DNA of 64,000 nt from Woeseiaceae bacterium (lineage in GTDB: Bacteria > Pseudomonadota > Gammaproteobacteria > Steroidobacterales > Woeseiaceae): assembly GCA_030066075.1 (NCBI GenBank), contig JASJCH010000018.1, forward strand, positions 1 through 64,000, in the 5' to 3' direction. This document shows positions 8,819 through 17,488 of the stretch, in pieces. A program made the translations under genes and the position numbers. Each line of letters opens with the position of its first letter. Within the stretch, counting starts at the first letter, position 1. The notes under the pieces were generated by a model, which was given only the letters and a program-made list of their open reading frames with translations, did not search any database and was not told the origin of the DNA.

Positions 8819-9466
8819 TCAGCCCTGGTCGGCTGGCTCGGAAACGGGATACTTGCGATAGACGACGGCGATGACAATGGCGGCAGCGATGAGAGGCAGG
8901 ATAACCGACATCTCCAGCGACAGGCCGAAGTTCAGGCCAATGCGGACCAACGCCATGATGGCAAACGTGAAAGCCAGGATCATGCGGGTGAGGTGCCGGC
9001 GTAACCACGCGTTGGGATGCGATGGTGGTGAGCCCAGCATGCGCCAGTCCTGAACCAACAATGTGCCGAACAAGGCCGCCAGAAATGCCGGGCCAACGAA
9101 GAGAGAATCAGAGATGAGGTTGATCCGGACAAACTGCACGGTCGCAAAAGCGAACAACAGGCCTAGCAAAGTCATCAACAGGACATTGGCGGCTTTGAAT
9201 CCGGGTACAGCGTGGTTAACCGAGAGTATAGCGCTGGGCACAAGATAGATAACTGTCAGGCACATGACGATTGCCAGGGGCAGAAACTCGTGGAACATCT
9301 GTACGAACGTTGTAATGACCACGAGGCCCATCATCAGCGCGAAGAGTTGGCCACCCCGAACATGCCAGAGAGATCCTTTGGCTGTAGCCATCGCCGTAAC
9401 GCCGCCGAGCAAGGCCAAGGATCCGAAGACCACGTGCAGTAAGTTGATGATTTCGAACACCGACAA
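8819..9466 (-). CDS. DUF2306-type multi-pass membrane protein
   Basis: The 215-residue protein has about seven hydrophobic segments. It starts with MSVFEIINLLHVVFGSLALLGG and has the small loops and conserved His residues (LHVV, WHVRGGQLFAL, WLRRHLTRM) expected of DUF2306-like integral membrane proteins, whose function is not established. The His residues could bind haem or metal, but this is not demonstrated. It lies downstream of gdhA on the same strand, separated by 81 bases that contain a strong hairpin, so it is probably transcribed separately or by readthrough. Confidence 0.75.
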   Translation of the reverse strand: MSVFEIINLLHVVFGSLALLGGVTAMATAKGSLWHVRGGQLFALMMGLVVITTFVQMFHEFLPLAIVMCLTVIYLVPSAILSVNHAVPGFKAANVLLMTLLGLLFAFATVQFVRINLISDSLFVGPAFLAALFGTLLVQDWRMLGSPPSHPNAWLRRHLTRMILAFTFAIMALVRIGLNFGLSLEMSVILPLIAAAIVIAVVYRKYPVSEPADQG

Positions 9467-9475
9467 GCCCCCAAA

Positions 9476-9511
9476 GCCGCGACAACCATATCAGATATGG
9501 ACTGTCGCGGC
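9476..9511 (-). terminator. Strong hairpin downstream of gdhA
   Basis: Nested inverted repeats: outer arms GCCGCGACA (9476-9484) and TGTCGCGGC (9503-9511) pair perfectly, and inner arms CCATATC and GATATGG pair around a single A. This gives about 16 base pairs with only small internal mismatches. It begins 36 bases after the gdhA stop. On the minus strand only three Ts follow, so it is either an imperfect intrinsic terminator or an mRNA 3'-end stabiliser. Confidence 0.6.
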
Positions 9512-9547
9512 CCTCGGGACCGTCAGTTCAGGCGCTACAGGCGTCTG

Positions 9548-10876
9548 CTACGGCCAGATATCCCGCTGCAGCACGACCGTTGCGATGCGCTTGATCGCCA
9601 GCACAAGTGCGGCGTCTCTCAGCGTCGGCGCGGGTTTGTCCTTGTCGTCGCCGGCCTCGTAACGCTCGCTGAGCTCGTCGTAAAGGTCCACGACTTCGTC
9701 GACCGCGCGGCACATCTTCTCGTTGAGCAGCGTTTCGACCTTTTTCAGGCTCCACTTCTGGTTCTCGAGATTCTGCACCCACTCGAAATAACTAACGACG
9801 ACGCCGCCCGCGTTCGCGAGTATGTCGGGCAGTACGATGATGTCTTTCTGCCGCAGGACCTCGTCCGAGACTGCCGTCAACGGACCGTTCGCATCCTCGA
9901 CGATGAGCTTGGCCTTGACGTCGTGCGCGTTGGCCGTCGTGATCTGGCACTCCAGGGCAGCCGGAATCAGGACGTCGCAGTCATACGCCAGGACGTCTTC
10001 ATTCGTAATGGCCGTCGAGCCCGGGAACTCCATGACGCTGCCGGTCTCTTCCTTGAATGCCAGGACTTCGCGCGGATCCAGCCCTTCGTCGTTGCTGATG
10101 CCGCCACGTGAGTCGCTGACTGCGACAATGATGGCGCCTGCATCGTGGAACAGGCGGGCTGCGATCGAGCCGGCGTTGCCATAACCCTGGACGGCGACAC
10201 GCGCGCCTTCGAGCGTGTGCATGCCGTGGACGACGCCGCGCCGGAGTAACTGTTCGGTAGCGTTCCAGCTGCCGCGGGCCGTGGCTTCATCCCGGCCCAG
10301 CGAACCGCCGATCTCCAGCGGCTTGCCCGTGACAACGGCCAGGTTGTTGCCGCCCGGATGCATCCGGTCATAGGTGTCGTAGATCCAGGCCATGGTCTGG
10401 GCGTCGGTGTAGACGTCCGGGGCCGGGATGTCGGTGTAGGGTCCGATGTTGTCGCCGAGTTCTGCGACGAAACGGCGCGTGATATGGCGCAGCTCGCGGC
10501 GGCTCAGTTCTTTCGGATTGCATATGACGCCGCCCTTGCCACCACCGTAAGGGATATCCACGACGGCCGTCTTCCAGGTCATGAACGCGGCGAGCGCGGC
10601 GACCTCGGCCTCGGACACGTCAGGGTGGTAGCGAATACCGCCCTTGCCCGGACCGCGCACGTCGCTGTGCATGACTCGGAATCCGTGGAAGGTCCGTGTC
10701 GAGCCATCGTCCATGTTCACGGGGAACTGCACGTGGAGCGTACGTTTAGGATTGATCAGGAAGTCGATGATCCCTTCCTTGATACCGTCGACCCAAGTCA
10801 GGGCCCTTTCGAATTGCTGTTTAGCATTGACGAAAAGGTCGAGACTCTCGGCGGATTTGACAGGCATATCCATCAT
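9548..10876 (-). CDS. gdhA: Glutamate dehydrogenase (Glu/Leu/Phe/Val dehydrogenase family)
   Basis: The 442-residue protein interconverts glutamate and 2-oxoglutarate plus ammonium. The N-terminal domain contains GKGGIRYHPD and the active-site signature IPYGGGKGGV (catalytic K114, with K102 in MTWKTAVVD). The Rossmann domain contains VAVQGYGNAGS followed by VSDSRGGI, where the end of the second strand favours NAD+ over NADP+ (inference). PAPDVYTDAQTMAWIYD is typical. A GCGAGG ribosome-binding site precedes ATGATG. The length is normal for the hexameric class. It lies 90 bases downstream of the RND adaptor gene on the same strand, with its own likely promoter in that gap. Confidence 0.93.
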   Translation of the reverse strand: MMDMPVKSAESLDLFVNAKQQFERALTWVDGIKEGIIDFLINPKRTLHVQFPVNMDDGSTRTFHGFRVMHSDVRGPGKGGIRYHPDVSEAEVAALAAFMTWKTAVVDIPYGGGKGGVICNPKELSRRELRHITRRFVAELGDNIGPYTDIPAPDVYTDAQTMAWIYDTYDRMHPGGNNLAVVTGKPLEIGGSLGRDEATARGSWNATEQLLRRGVVHGMHTLEGARVAVQGYGNAGSIAARLFHDAGAIIVAVSDSRGGISNDEGLDPREVLAFKEETGSVMEFPGSTAITNEDVLAYDCDVLIPAALECQITTANAHDVKAKLIVEDANGPLTAVSDEVLRQKDIIVLPDILANAGGVVVSYFEWVQNLENQKWSLKKVETLLNEKMCRAVDEVVDLYDELSERYEAGDDKDKPAPTLRDAALVLAIKRIATVVLQRDIWP

Positions 10877-10966
10877 TCACCTCGCAAGAATTGGAGAGTC
10901 CTCAAGGGAATTTTCGCGCGTTTTTCGGGGTGGGGCGCTAGGTAGTTTCGCCTATTGTTGTGTCGT

Positions 10967-12052
10967 TTATCGTGCGCTGATGGTGTCGATGATCTCAACC
11001 GCCTGGCCTGGCGACAGGCGCTCCGCCCCCCGCACGATGACCTGCTCGCCGGCCGCTATGCCGTCCGTCACTCCGACCCAGAGACCGACGATGGCGTTGA
11101 TGTCGACGGCGACCTGCTCGGCTGTGTTGTCCTCGCCGACTTTGTAGACGTAAGCAAGGCCGCCGCGCTCGACGAGCGCATCGCGCGGCACGGCAACGGT
11201 CGAGACCGGCGCGTCGCTCGGCAGGCTAACCTGTACGGGCGTGCCCACGAGCCACTCGCCCTCGGCGACTTCAAGGCGCACCTCGATCATCCGCGACACG
11301 GCGTCGCCAACAGGAACCACAGTGCGCACCACATGCTCACGCGAGACTGCGCCGCTTCTGACGGACACGCGCATCCCGGGAGAGATGTACTGCGACAGCC
11401 CGATTGAGGCGGGCAAGGAGATCTCGATCCGATGCGTGTCGACCAGCCTCAATACGTCTTCGCCCAGGGTGATGAACTCACCCACCGACGCCAGACGCTC
11501 GACCACGTGCCCGGCGAACGCCGCGCGAATCTCGGACCGCTGCAGGTCGCCTTTGGCGCGATCCAGTGCGGCCCGCGCGTCGGCCAGCGAATGCTGCGCC
11601 TGGTCGCGCTGCGCAATTGCCTCATCAAGCAACGTCTTCGATGTACTGTTCTTGGCAGCCAGCTCCTCGATGCGCTCGAGCTGGCGCTCGCGGTAGTCGT
11701 AGTCGGAGGCAAGTCGGGCGACGTTGGCCTCGGCGCGCGCAACGTCGATGCGAAGAAGCCGCGGATCGATGCGCGCAATGACTTCGCCCTGGTCGACGGC
11801 ATCGCCGACGTCGGCCAGCCAGGTGAGCACGCCCTCGACCTCGCTCGCGATGCGCGAGTCATTGAGACTGACTACGGTGCCGGAAACATCGACCGAAGGC
11901 GCCATTTCCCGCAACTCGGCCGTCGCAACTTCCACTCGTGCCGGCGGAAACGCGAAACCCTCCTGCGCAAGTGCAGGGGTAGCAGCCGCGCACAGCACCA
12001 CGGCCGCCAGCAGGCTGGCAAACATCGGGTAGTGGCGCTGACTGTTCGTCAC
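10967..12052 (-). CDS. RND efflux periplasmic adaptor (membrane fusion protein)
   Basis: The 361-residue protein has a cleavable-looking signal (ASLLAAVVLCAAATPALA), then a barrel strand SRIASEVEGVLTWLADVGDAVDQGEVIARID typical of lipoyl/barrel-sandwich adaptors. A helical hairpin follows (about 85-150, with AEANVARLASDYDYRERQLERIEEL), then beta-barrel and membrane-proximal domains. It bridges the inner-membrane RND pump to an outer-membrane channel, which is not encoded nearby. It follows the permease gene by 11 bases, the reverse of the usual adaptor-first order. Confidence 0.9.
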   Translation of the reverse strand: MTNSQRHYPMFASLLAAVVLCAAATPALAQEGFAFPPARVEVATAELREMAPSVDVSGTVVSLNDSRIASEVEGVLTWLADVGDAVDQGEVIARIDPRLLRIDVARAEANVARLASDYDYRERQLERIEELAAKNSTSKTLLDEAIAQRDQAQHSLADARAALDRAKGDLQRSEIRAAFAGHVVERLASVGEFITLGEDVLRLVDTHRIEISLPASIGLSQYISPGMRVSVRSGAVSREHVVRTVVPVGDAVSRMIEVRLEVAEGEWLVGTPVQVSLPSDAPVSTVAVPRDALVERGGLAYVYKVGEDNTAEQVAVDINAIVGLWVGVTDGIAAGEQVIVRGAERLSPGQAVEIIDTISAR

Positions 12053-12063
12053 GGCGGCTCCTG

Positions 12064-15000
12064 TTACTCGGTCCCGGACGCCACGCTGGGCTCCGGCACA
12101 CGAGCTTGGCGCAGTCGCGGCCTGATTTGCAACAAACTGGGTAGCAGCAACAGCGTAAACAGGGTCGAAACTGCCATACCGCCGACGATTGCCGCCGCCA
12201 TGCCGCGATAAATCTCGCTGCCGGCGCCCGGCACGACGAGCAGTGGCAGCATGCCGAACAGGCTCGTGAGCGTGCTCATGAAGATAGGCCGCAGACGGTA
12301 TCGCAGCGCCTGGTGCACGGCATCCCGGCGATTCAGGCCGCGGTTTTCTGCCGCTCGCGTCTGCGCGACGAGCAGGATGGCGTTATTGACGACGAGACCA
12401 ATGAGAATGATGAAGCCGATCATGCCCAGCAGGTCGAGCGGCTGGAACTTGATGGCATTGACAATGGTGATCGCGAACACACCGCCGACTGCGGCGAGCG
12501 GAATAGAAATTGCGACGCGTACGGCGTCGGTGAGCGAGCGAAACAGCCCGGCCATGATCAGGACGAGCAGGCCGATGGCCGTCAGGAAGTTCGTGCCCAG
12601 CGTGCCTACGGCGCGCTCGAGATCCTCCACGCTGCCTGCGTACTGGATGGTGCCGTCGGGCGGCAGCAACGGCCTCAGTTCCGGTTCGATATTCGTTTTC
12701 AGCTCGTCGACCAGCGCCTCGAGCGACATGCCGTAAGGGGGGTTGACGATAAGGCTGTAGACGCGCGACCGGTTGATGCGCACGATTTGCGCAGGCGATG
12801 GCGCGACGGCGATCGAAGCAAGCTCACCCAGGGGCACGAGACCGCCCTCCGGCGTCGACACTGGCAGCGACGCCATTTCCTCGGGCGTACGGAAGCGCGT
12901 TGATTTCAGGTAGATGTCGACGCGCTCGCGACCGGTGAAGTATTCGCCAAGCCAGACTCCCTGGCCGAGCTGCAGAATGACCCGCGTCAGGTCCTGGCGG
13001 GTCCAGCCGACTTCGGCAAGCCGCACGTCGTTGGGTGTGAAGCGCAGCTCATTCGCCTCGGCGAAGGGGTCCGGGTTGGGCTGTGCCGACGACCCGGGCA
13101 TCCGTTCAGGAACGAGTTGCATAGCGCGGGCCACGACGTCCTTGAGGGCGTCCGTGTCGGTCGAGCCGAGGCGCATCTCTACACTGTTGGAGCTCTCGAA
13201 GCCGCCGAACAGGCTGCGGCGCATCGTGAAGCCGAACATATCCGGGACACCTGCTATCAGATCGCCCTGGACCACGGACTGGAATTCGTCGAGGTTGGTG
13301 CCCTCTGCCGGGTTGATGGCCAGCCAGCCGCCGGCGCCCCCAGGGAACGACCACAGGAAGTAATCGCGAATCGCGGGTTCTTTCTCGCCGTTCATGTGCG
13401 GCTCGAGCCGGTCGATGAGCAGCTGCGCAATCTCGCGGTCGGCGGTGTCAACATTGGTACCAGGCGGAAAGAACAGGAAGCTGTCGACCGTGTCGCGTTT
13501 CACGGGTGGCAGGTAATTACTCTCCGGCCACAGCAATACGGTGAACAGCACCGACCCCGTCATGAGGCCAGCGATCCAGCCGAGTCGCCGCGTTGGTGTG
13601 CCCGTGAGGTTCATGATGCGATCGGCCATCCGGTTCCAGATGGAATCCTCCGCCGGTTTTGCCGGCGCCTCGCGCATCAGGTAGCGCGCGGCCGTGGGCA
13701 GGATCGTAATCGCGACCACCAGCGAGACGGTGATGCCGATCGCGATCGTCAGCGCAAGGTCGGCGAACATCTGGCCCTCGACATCCTTGAGGAACATGAT
13801 TGGTATGAAGATCGCAACCGTGGTGGCGGTTGACGCGAGCAGGGCGCGCCAGACCTGCGTAGTGCCACGATCGCTGGCCTCCAGCGGCGTTTCGCCACGC
13901 TCGCGCAGTCGCACGATGTTCTCGAGCACAACGATGGCGGCATCGAGCACCATGCCCGTGGCGAACGCGAGGCCCGCCAGGGAGATGACGTTGAGGGACC
14001 GTCCGGCCATCGACAGCACGACGAAGGTCGTTAGCAGCGAGACCGGAATCGCGAGCGCGATAATCAGCGTCGCGCGCCATTGCCGCAGGAACAGCCACAG
14101 GACGCCGAGAGCGAGCAGGATGCCGGCCGCGAGGTTACCGGTCAGCAAATTAATGGAGCGTTTGATATAGACCGACGGGTCGAAGCTGTAGGCGGCCAGA
14201 AGGTCGCGGTCCGGGAAGACGGTCTCGTTCAGGTTGTCCATGTGCTGCTTCACGCCGTCGAGCGCCTCGAGCACATTGGCGTCATTGGTCTTGGCGATGG
14301 AGAAGCGCGCGGCCGGACGACCGTTGTGATAGATGAAGCCCTCGCGCTGCGGCGGACCGTAGTCGATTGTGGCGATGTCGCCGAGCTTGATCGGCAAACC
14401 GCCGCGCCATTCGAGAATCAGATTCTCGAGTTCATCGATATCCCAGCGACCCTCGACACGCAGTGTGTAGCTGCGCCGGCCGACGTCGACGACGCCCGAT
14501 GAAATGTTGGCCGAGCGGCCGATACGATCGGCTGCGCGCGCAATATCGATACCCAGTTCGGCGGCCTTGTAGGGATCGATGATGATCTGCAATTGGTCGC
14601 TGGCATTGCCGCTGGTGTCGAACATGCTGACGCGCGACACGCCATAGAGACCCGCGACTTCAGGCCGGATAACTTCGCGCAGCCAGCGCTTGTTACGAAT
14701 GAGATCGTCCTCGTCGCCCTCGAGCTGCTCGATGAAATACTCGATGAGCTGGTCGTTGGCGTCACCCCATTCGCCCAGGCTGACATTGGGCCGGTCGGCA
14801 TTGCCCGGTAACGGCCGCAGCCGATTGAGGCGGCTGATGATGTCAATCAGCGCCCGCGTCATGTCGGTCTCGAGCGCAAATTCGAGCTGGGTCCAGGAGA
14901 AGTTAGACATGCTCCATGACGACATCTCGGTCATGCTCGGGGTGCCCTGCAGCACCTCTTCGATAGGAACCGTGATCTCGGACTCGATCTCGCGCGGGGA

Positions 15001-15162
15001 CGCGCCGGGCCAGGCAGCGGACACCGTAACGACGGGTTTCTCGATCTGCGGCAGCAACTGCGCCGGAATCTGGAAGATAGACAGAATTCCGAGCAGCACC
15101 ACAACTGCTGCCACGATCGCGACGGCGGCAGGATTGGCCAGGCTGGATTGTGTCAGCCGCAT
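12064..15162 (-). CDS. RND efflux permease, HAE1-like, with altered proton-relay residues
   Basis: The 1032-residue protein has the RND layout: TM1, a large periplasmic loop, TM2-6, TM7, a second loop and TM8-12. In TM4 the AcrB pair D407-D408 reads GMVLDAAIVVLEN, so D407 is kept and position 408 is Ala. In TM10 the AcrB lysine (K940) region reads IGLVVNNAILLV, with Asn instead. Such replacements occur in some efflux RND subgroups, and the proton path must differ from AcrB. The porter loop has PGASPREIESEITVPIEEVL. The substrate is unknown. It forms a two-gene operon with the adaptor and is divergent from the reductase gene at 15294. Confidence 0.9.
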   Translation of the reverse strand: MRLTQSSLANPAAVAIVAAVVVLLGILSIFQIPAQLLPQIEKPVVTVSAAWPGASPREIESEITVPIEEVLQGTPSMTEMSSWSMSNFSWTQLEFALETDMTRALIDIISRLNRLRPLPGNADRPNVSLGEWGDANDQLIEYFIEQLEGDEDDLIRNKRWLREVIRPEVAGLYGVSRVSMFDTSGNASDQLQIIIDPYKAAELGIDIARAADRIGRSANISSGVVDVGRRSYTLRVEGRWDIDELENLILEWRGGLPIKLGDIATIDYGPPQREGFIYHNGRPAARFSIAKTNDANVLEALDGVKQHMDNLNETVFPDRDLLAAYSFDPSVYIKRSINLLTGNLAAGILLALGVLWLFLRQWRATLIIALAIPVSLLTTFVVLSMAGRSLNVISLAGLAFATGMVLDAAIVVLENIVRLRERGETPLEASDRGTTQVWRALLASTATTVAIFIPIMFLKDVEGQMFADLALTIAIGITVSLVVAITILPTAARYLMREAPAKPAEDSIWNRMADRIMNLTGTPTRRLGWIAGLMTGSVLFTVLLWPESNYLPPVKRDTVDSFLFFPPGTNVDTADREIAQLLIDRLEPHMNGEKEPAIRDYFLWSFPGGAGGWLAINPAEGTNLDEFQSVVQGDLIAGVPDMFGFTMRRSLFGGFESSNSVEMRLGSTDTDALKDVVARAMQLVPERMPGSSAQPNPDPFAEANELRFTPNDVRLAEVGWTRQDLTRVILQLGQGVWLGEYFTGRERVDIYLKSTRFRTPEEMASLPVSTPEGGLVPLGELASIAVAPSPAQIVRINRSRVYSLIVNPPYGMSLEALVDELKTNIEPELRPLLPPDGTIQYAGSVEDLERAVGTLGTNFLTAIGLLVLIMAGLFRSLTDAVRVAISIPLAAVGGVFAITIVNAIKFQPLDLLGMIGFIILIGLVVNNAILLVAQTRAAENRGLNRRDAVHQALRYRLRPIFMSTLTSLFGMLPLLVVPGAGSEIYRGMAAAIVGGMAVSTLFTLLLLPSLLQIRPRLRQARVPEPSVASGTE

Positions 15163-15293
15163 AGGTCCCCCCTAGACCCCTTTATTGCGGTGCTGGTGCT
15201 ATCACCTTGATTTTCTTGGACCAACACCGTCTTGCATGGTTCGGGACATTGTATAGCGAGCGGCTTCTCCATGTATGGCTATATACTTGAAAA

Positions 15294-16526
15294 ATGAGCA
15301 ATCGTGACTTTGATATCGTCGTCTGGGGTGCAACAGGATTTACGGGTGCGCTCGTAGCTGAGTACCTGCTGGCACAATATGGCACCGGCCATGACCATGA
15401 ACTGCGTTGGGCCATTGCCGGGCGCAGCGAGGACAAACTCGAGCAACTGCGACATGCGCTCGGCCCGGAGGCCGCGGCACTGCCTACCGTCGTCGCCGAC
15501 AGCTTCGACGAACAGAAGCTCAACGACATGGCGGCGAAGACGCGCGTTGTCATTACCACTGTCGGTCCCTACGCAAAGTATGGCTCGCAACTGGTCGCGG
15601 CCTGCGTGGAGCAGGGCACGCACTATTGCGACCTGGCCGGTGAGGCGCAGTGGATTCGCAAGATGATCGATACCCACCATGAGGCGGCTGCCAAATCCGG
15701 CGCCCGCATCGTGCATTGTTGTGGCTTCGACTCGGTGCCGATGGATATCGGTGTGCACTTCCTGCAATCGGAAGCAAAGAGCCGGCACGGCGATTACTGC
15801 GAATCGATCGTCATGAACGTCAAGGCCATGAGCGGCACGTTCAGCGGCGGCACGATGGCGAGCATGATGAACCTCATGAAAGAGGCGCGCGACGATCGCG
15901 ACATTGCGCGCGTGCTCATGAATCCCTATAGCCTCAATCCGGACGGCGAGCGCAGAGGCCCCGACCAGGGCGACCAGCGCGGCGTGAAGTTCGACGAAGT
16001 GGCCGAGTCCTGGACGGCGCCGTTCATCATGGCCGGCATCAACACCAAGGTCGTGCGGCGCAGCCATGCCCTCCAGGGGTATCCCTATGGCAAGGATTTC
16101 CGCTACAGCGAAGCAATGATGATGGGCGAGGGCGCTCGCGGCTGGTTGCGCGCCAGCGGCGTTGCCGGCGGTCTTGGCGGTTTCGTACTCACAGCCAGCC
16201 TGGGTCCAACACGTCGCCTGCTCGAACGCTACGTTTTGCCCAAGCCGGGTGAGGGTCCGAGCAAGCATCAGCGCGAGACCGGATTCTTCGACCTGCGGCA
16301 GTTCGGCACGCTCCCGGATGGCACCGTCATCCGAACCCGGATCACGGGCGATCGCGACCCGGGCTACGGTTCCACGAGCAAGATGCTGGCGGAATCGGGT
16401 GTCTGCCTGGCGAAAGATGAGCTGGCGTCGGAGGGTGGCGTTCTCACGCCGGCGGCGGCAATGGGTGACGCTTTGCTCAACAGGCTCAGGGAGAACGCCG
16501 GGCTGACGTTCGAGATCCTCGAATGA
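15294..16526 (+). CDS. Saccharopine dehydrogenase-like NAD(P)-binding reductase
   Basis: The 410-residue protein starts with a Rossmann motif (FDIVVWGATGFTGALVAEYL) and continues VITTVGPYAKYGSQLVAACVEQGTHYCDLAGE, the hallmark of the saccharopine dehydrogenase/trans-acting enoyl reductase group. Members of this group reduce enoyl or keto groups on lipids or polyketides, or are of unknown activity; lysine metabolism is not implied. A hydrophobic stretch near residue 280-300 (VAGGLGGFVLTASLG) suggests membrane association. TATATA at 15280-15285 lies only 8 bases before the ATG and no ribosome-binding site is visible, so translation may be leaderless. The stop overlaps the K+ channel start (ATGA). 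Confidence 0.85.
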   Translation: MSNRDFDIVVWGATGFTGALVAEYLLAQYGTGHDHELRWAIAGRSEDKLEQLRHALGPEAAALPTVVADSFDEQKLNDMAAKTRVVITTVGPYAKYGSQLVAACVEQGTHYCDLAGEAQWIRKMIDTHHEAAAKSGARIVHCCGFDSVPMDIGVHFLQSEAKSRHGDYCESIVMNVKAMSGTFSGGTMASMMNLMKEARDDRDIARVLMNPYSLNPDGERRGPDQGDQRGVKFDEVAESWTAPFIMAGINTKVVRRSHALQGYPYGKDFRYSEAMMMGEGARGWLRASGVAGGLGGFVLTASLGPTRRLLERYVLPKPGEGPSKHQRETGFFDLRQFGTLPDGTVIRTRITGDRDPGYGSTSKMLAESGVCLAKDELASEGGVLTPAAAMGDALLNRLRENAGLTFEILE

Positions 16527-17488
16527 ATATACGCAAGCGCGCGGCCGAGCTGCTGGAGCAAGGCCATTACAATGACCGGCCGAGCCGGATCGTCAACACG
16601 CTGCTGATCGTGCTCATCTCGCTGAACGTGGTCGCTATCTTTCTCGGGTCAGAGGACGACTTCTACGAACAATACCGAGATGCGCTGTGGCTGTTCGAGG
16701 TTTTCTCTGTGCTCGTGTTCACGGTCGAGTACCTGGTGCGAGTGTGGAGCGCCGTCGATCTCCAGGAGTTCGGGGACAGGCGGCCCGTTATCGGACGATT
16801 GCGCTACATGCTCACGCCGATGGCCCTTATCGATCTACTCGCTATCCTGCCCTTCTACCTGAGCCTCTACCTGTCGTTCGATCTGCGTTTCCTGCGCGTG
16901 GTGCGCATGCTGCGGCTGCTCAAGCTGACGCGCTATTCGCCGGCGCTCGGCGCCCTGCTCGATGTCATCCAGCGTGAGGCGGAAGCCTTGCTGGCCGCGT
17001 TCGTCGTGCTGTTGTTGATGCTCGTTTTCTCGGCTTGCGGCATTTACCTGCTCGAAGGGGATACGCAGCCTGAAGTGTTCGGCAGCATTCCGGAATCAAT
17101 GTGGTGGGCTATCGTGACGCTGACGACCGTGGGTTATGGGGACGTTGTCCCGATTACGGTTGGCGGCCAGGTGTTCGCCGGCCTGATCGGACTTATCGGC
17201 ATCGGCATGATCGCCGTGCCCGCCGCAATCCTGGCGTCTGGTTTCGCCGAGTGCATTCACGAGCGGCGCCAGAAATACACGCATCACATCCACGAACTAC
17301 TGCGCGACGGCATCCTGGACGAGCGTGATCGCTGGCTACTCGAGGGGCTGCGACGCGACCTCGGCCTGCGTAGCGACGAGGCCTTGCACCTGATTCGCAA
17401 CATGTTGCACGAGGCAAGACAAACGAAGATGTCGCACTGTCCGCACTGTGGAGAGCATCTTCACGAAGACCAGGTAACGGGCCAGTGA
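16523..17488 (+). CDS. Voltage-gated K+ channel-like ion transporter with C-terminal regulatory tail
   Basis: The 321-residue six-helix channel has an S4-like helix with regularly spaced Arg/Lys (LRFLRVVRMLRLLKLTRY, about 121-138), a pore helix and the K+ selectivity filter TTVGYGD (201-207), then S6 (GLIGLIGIGMIAVPAAILASG). The cytoplasmic tail contains LLRDGILDERDRWLLEGLRRDLGL, resembling the tail of the protein at 6125. It ends in SHCPHCGEHLHED, a small Cys/His cluster that may bind zinc. Tetrameric K+ conductance at the inner membrane is expected from the family. It is translationally coupled to both neighbours (ATGA before, GTGA after). Confidence 0.92.
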   Translation: MNIRKRAAELLEQGHYNDRPSRIVNTLLIVLISLNVVAIFLGSEDDFYEQYRDALWLFEVFSVLVFTVEYLVRVWSAVDLQEFGDRRPVIGRLRYMLTPMALIDLLAILPFYLSLYLSFDLRFLRVVRMLRLLKLTRYSPALGALLDVIQREAEALLAAFVVLLLMLVFSACGIYLLEGDTQPEVFGSIPESMWWAIVTLTTVGYGDVVPITVGGQVFAGLIGLIGIGMIAVPAAILASGFAECIHERRQKYTHHIHELLRDGILDERDRWLLEGLRRDLGLRSDEALHLIRNMLHEARQTKMSHCPHCGEHLHEDQVTGQ

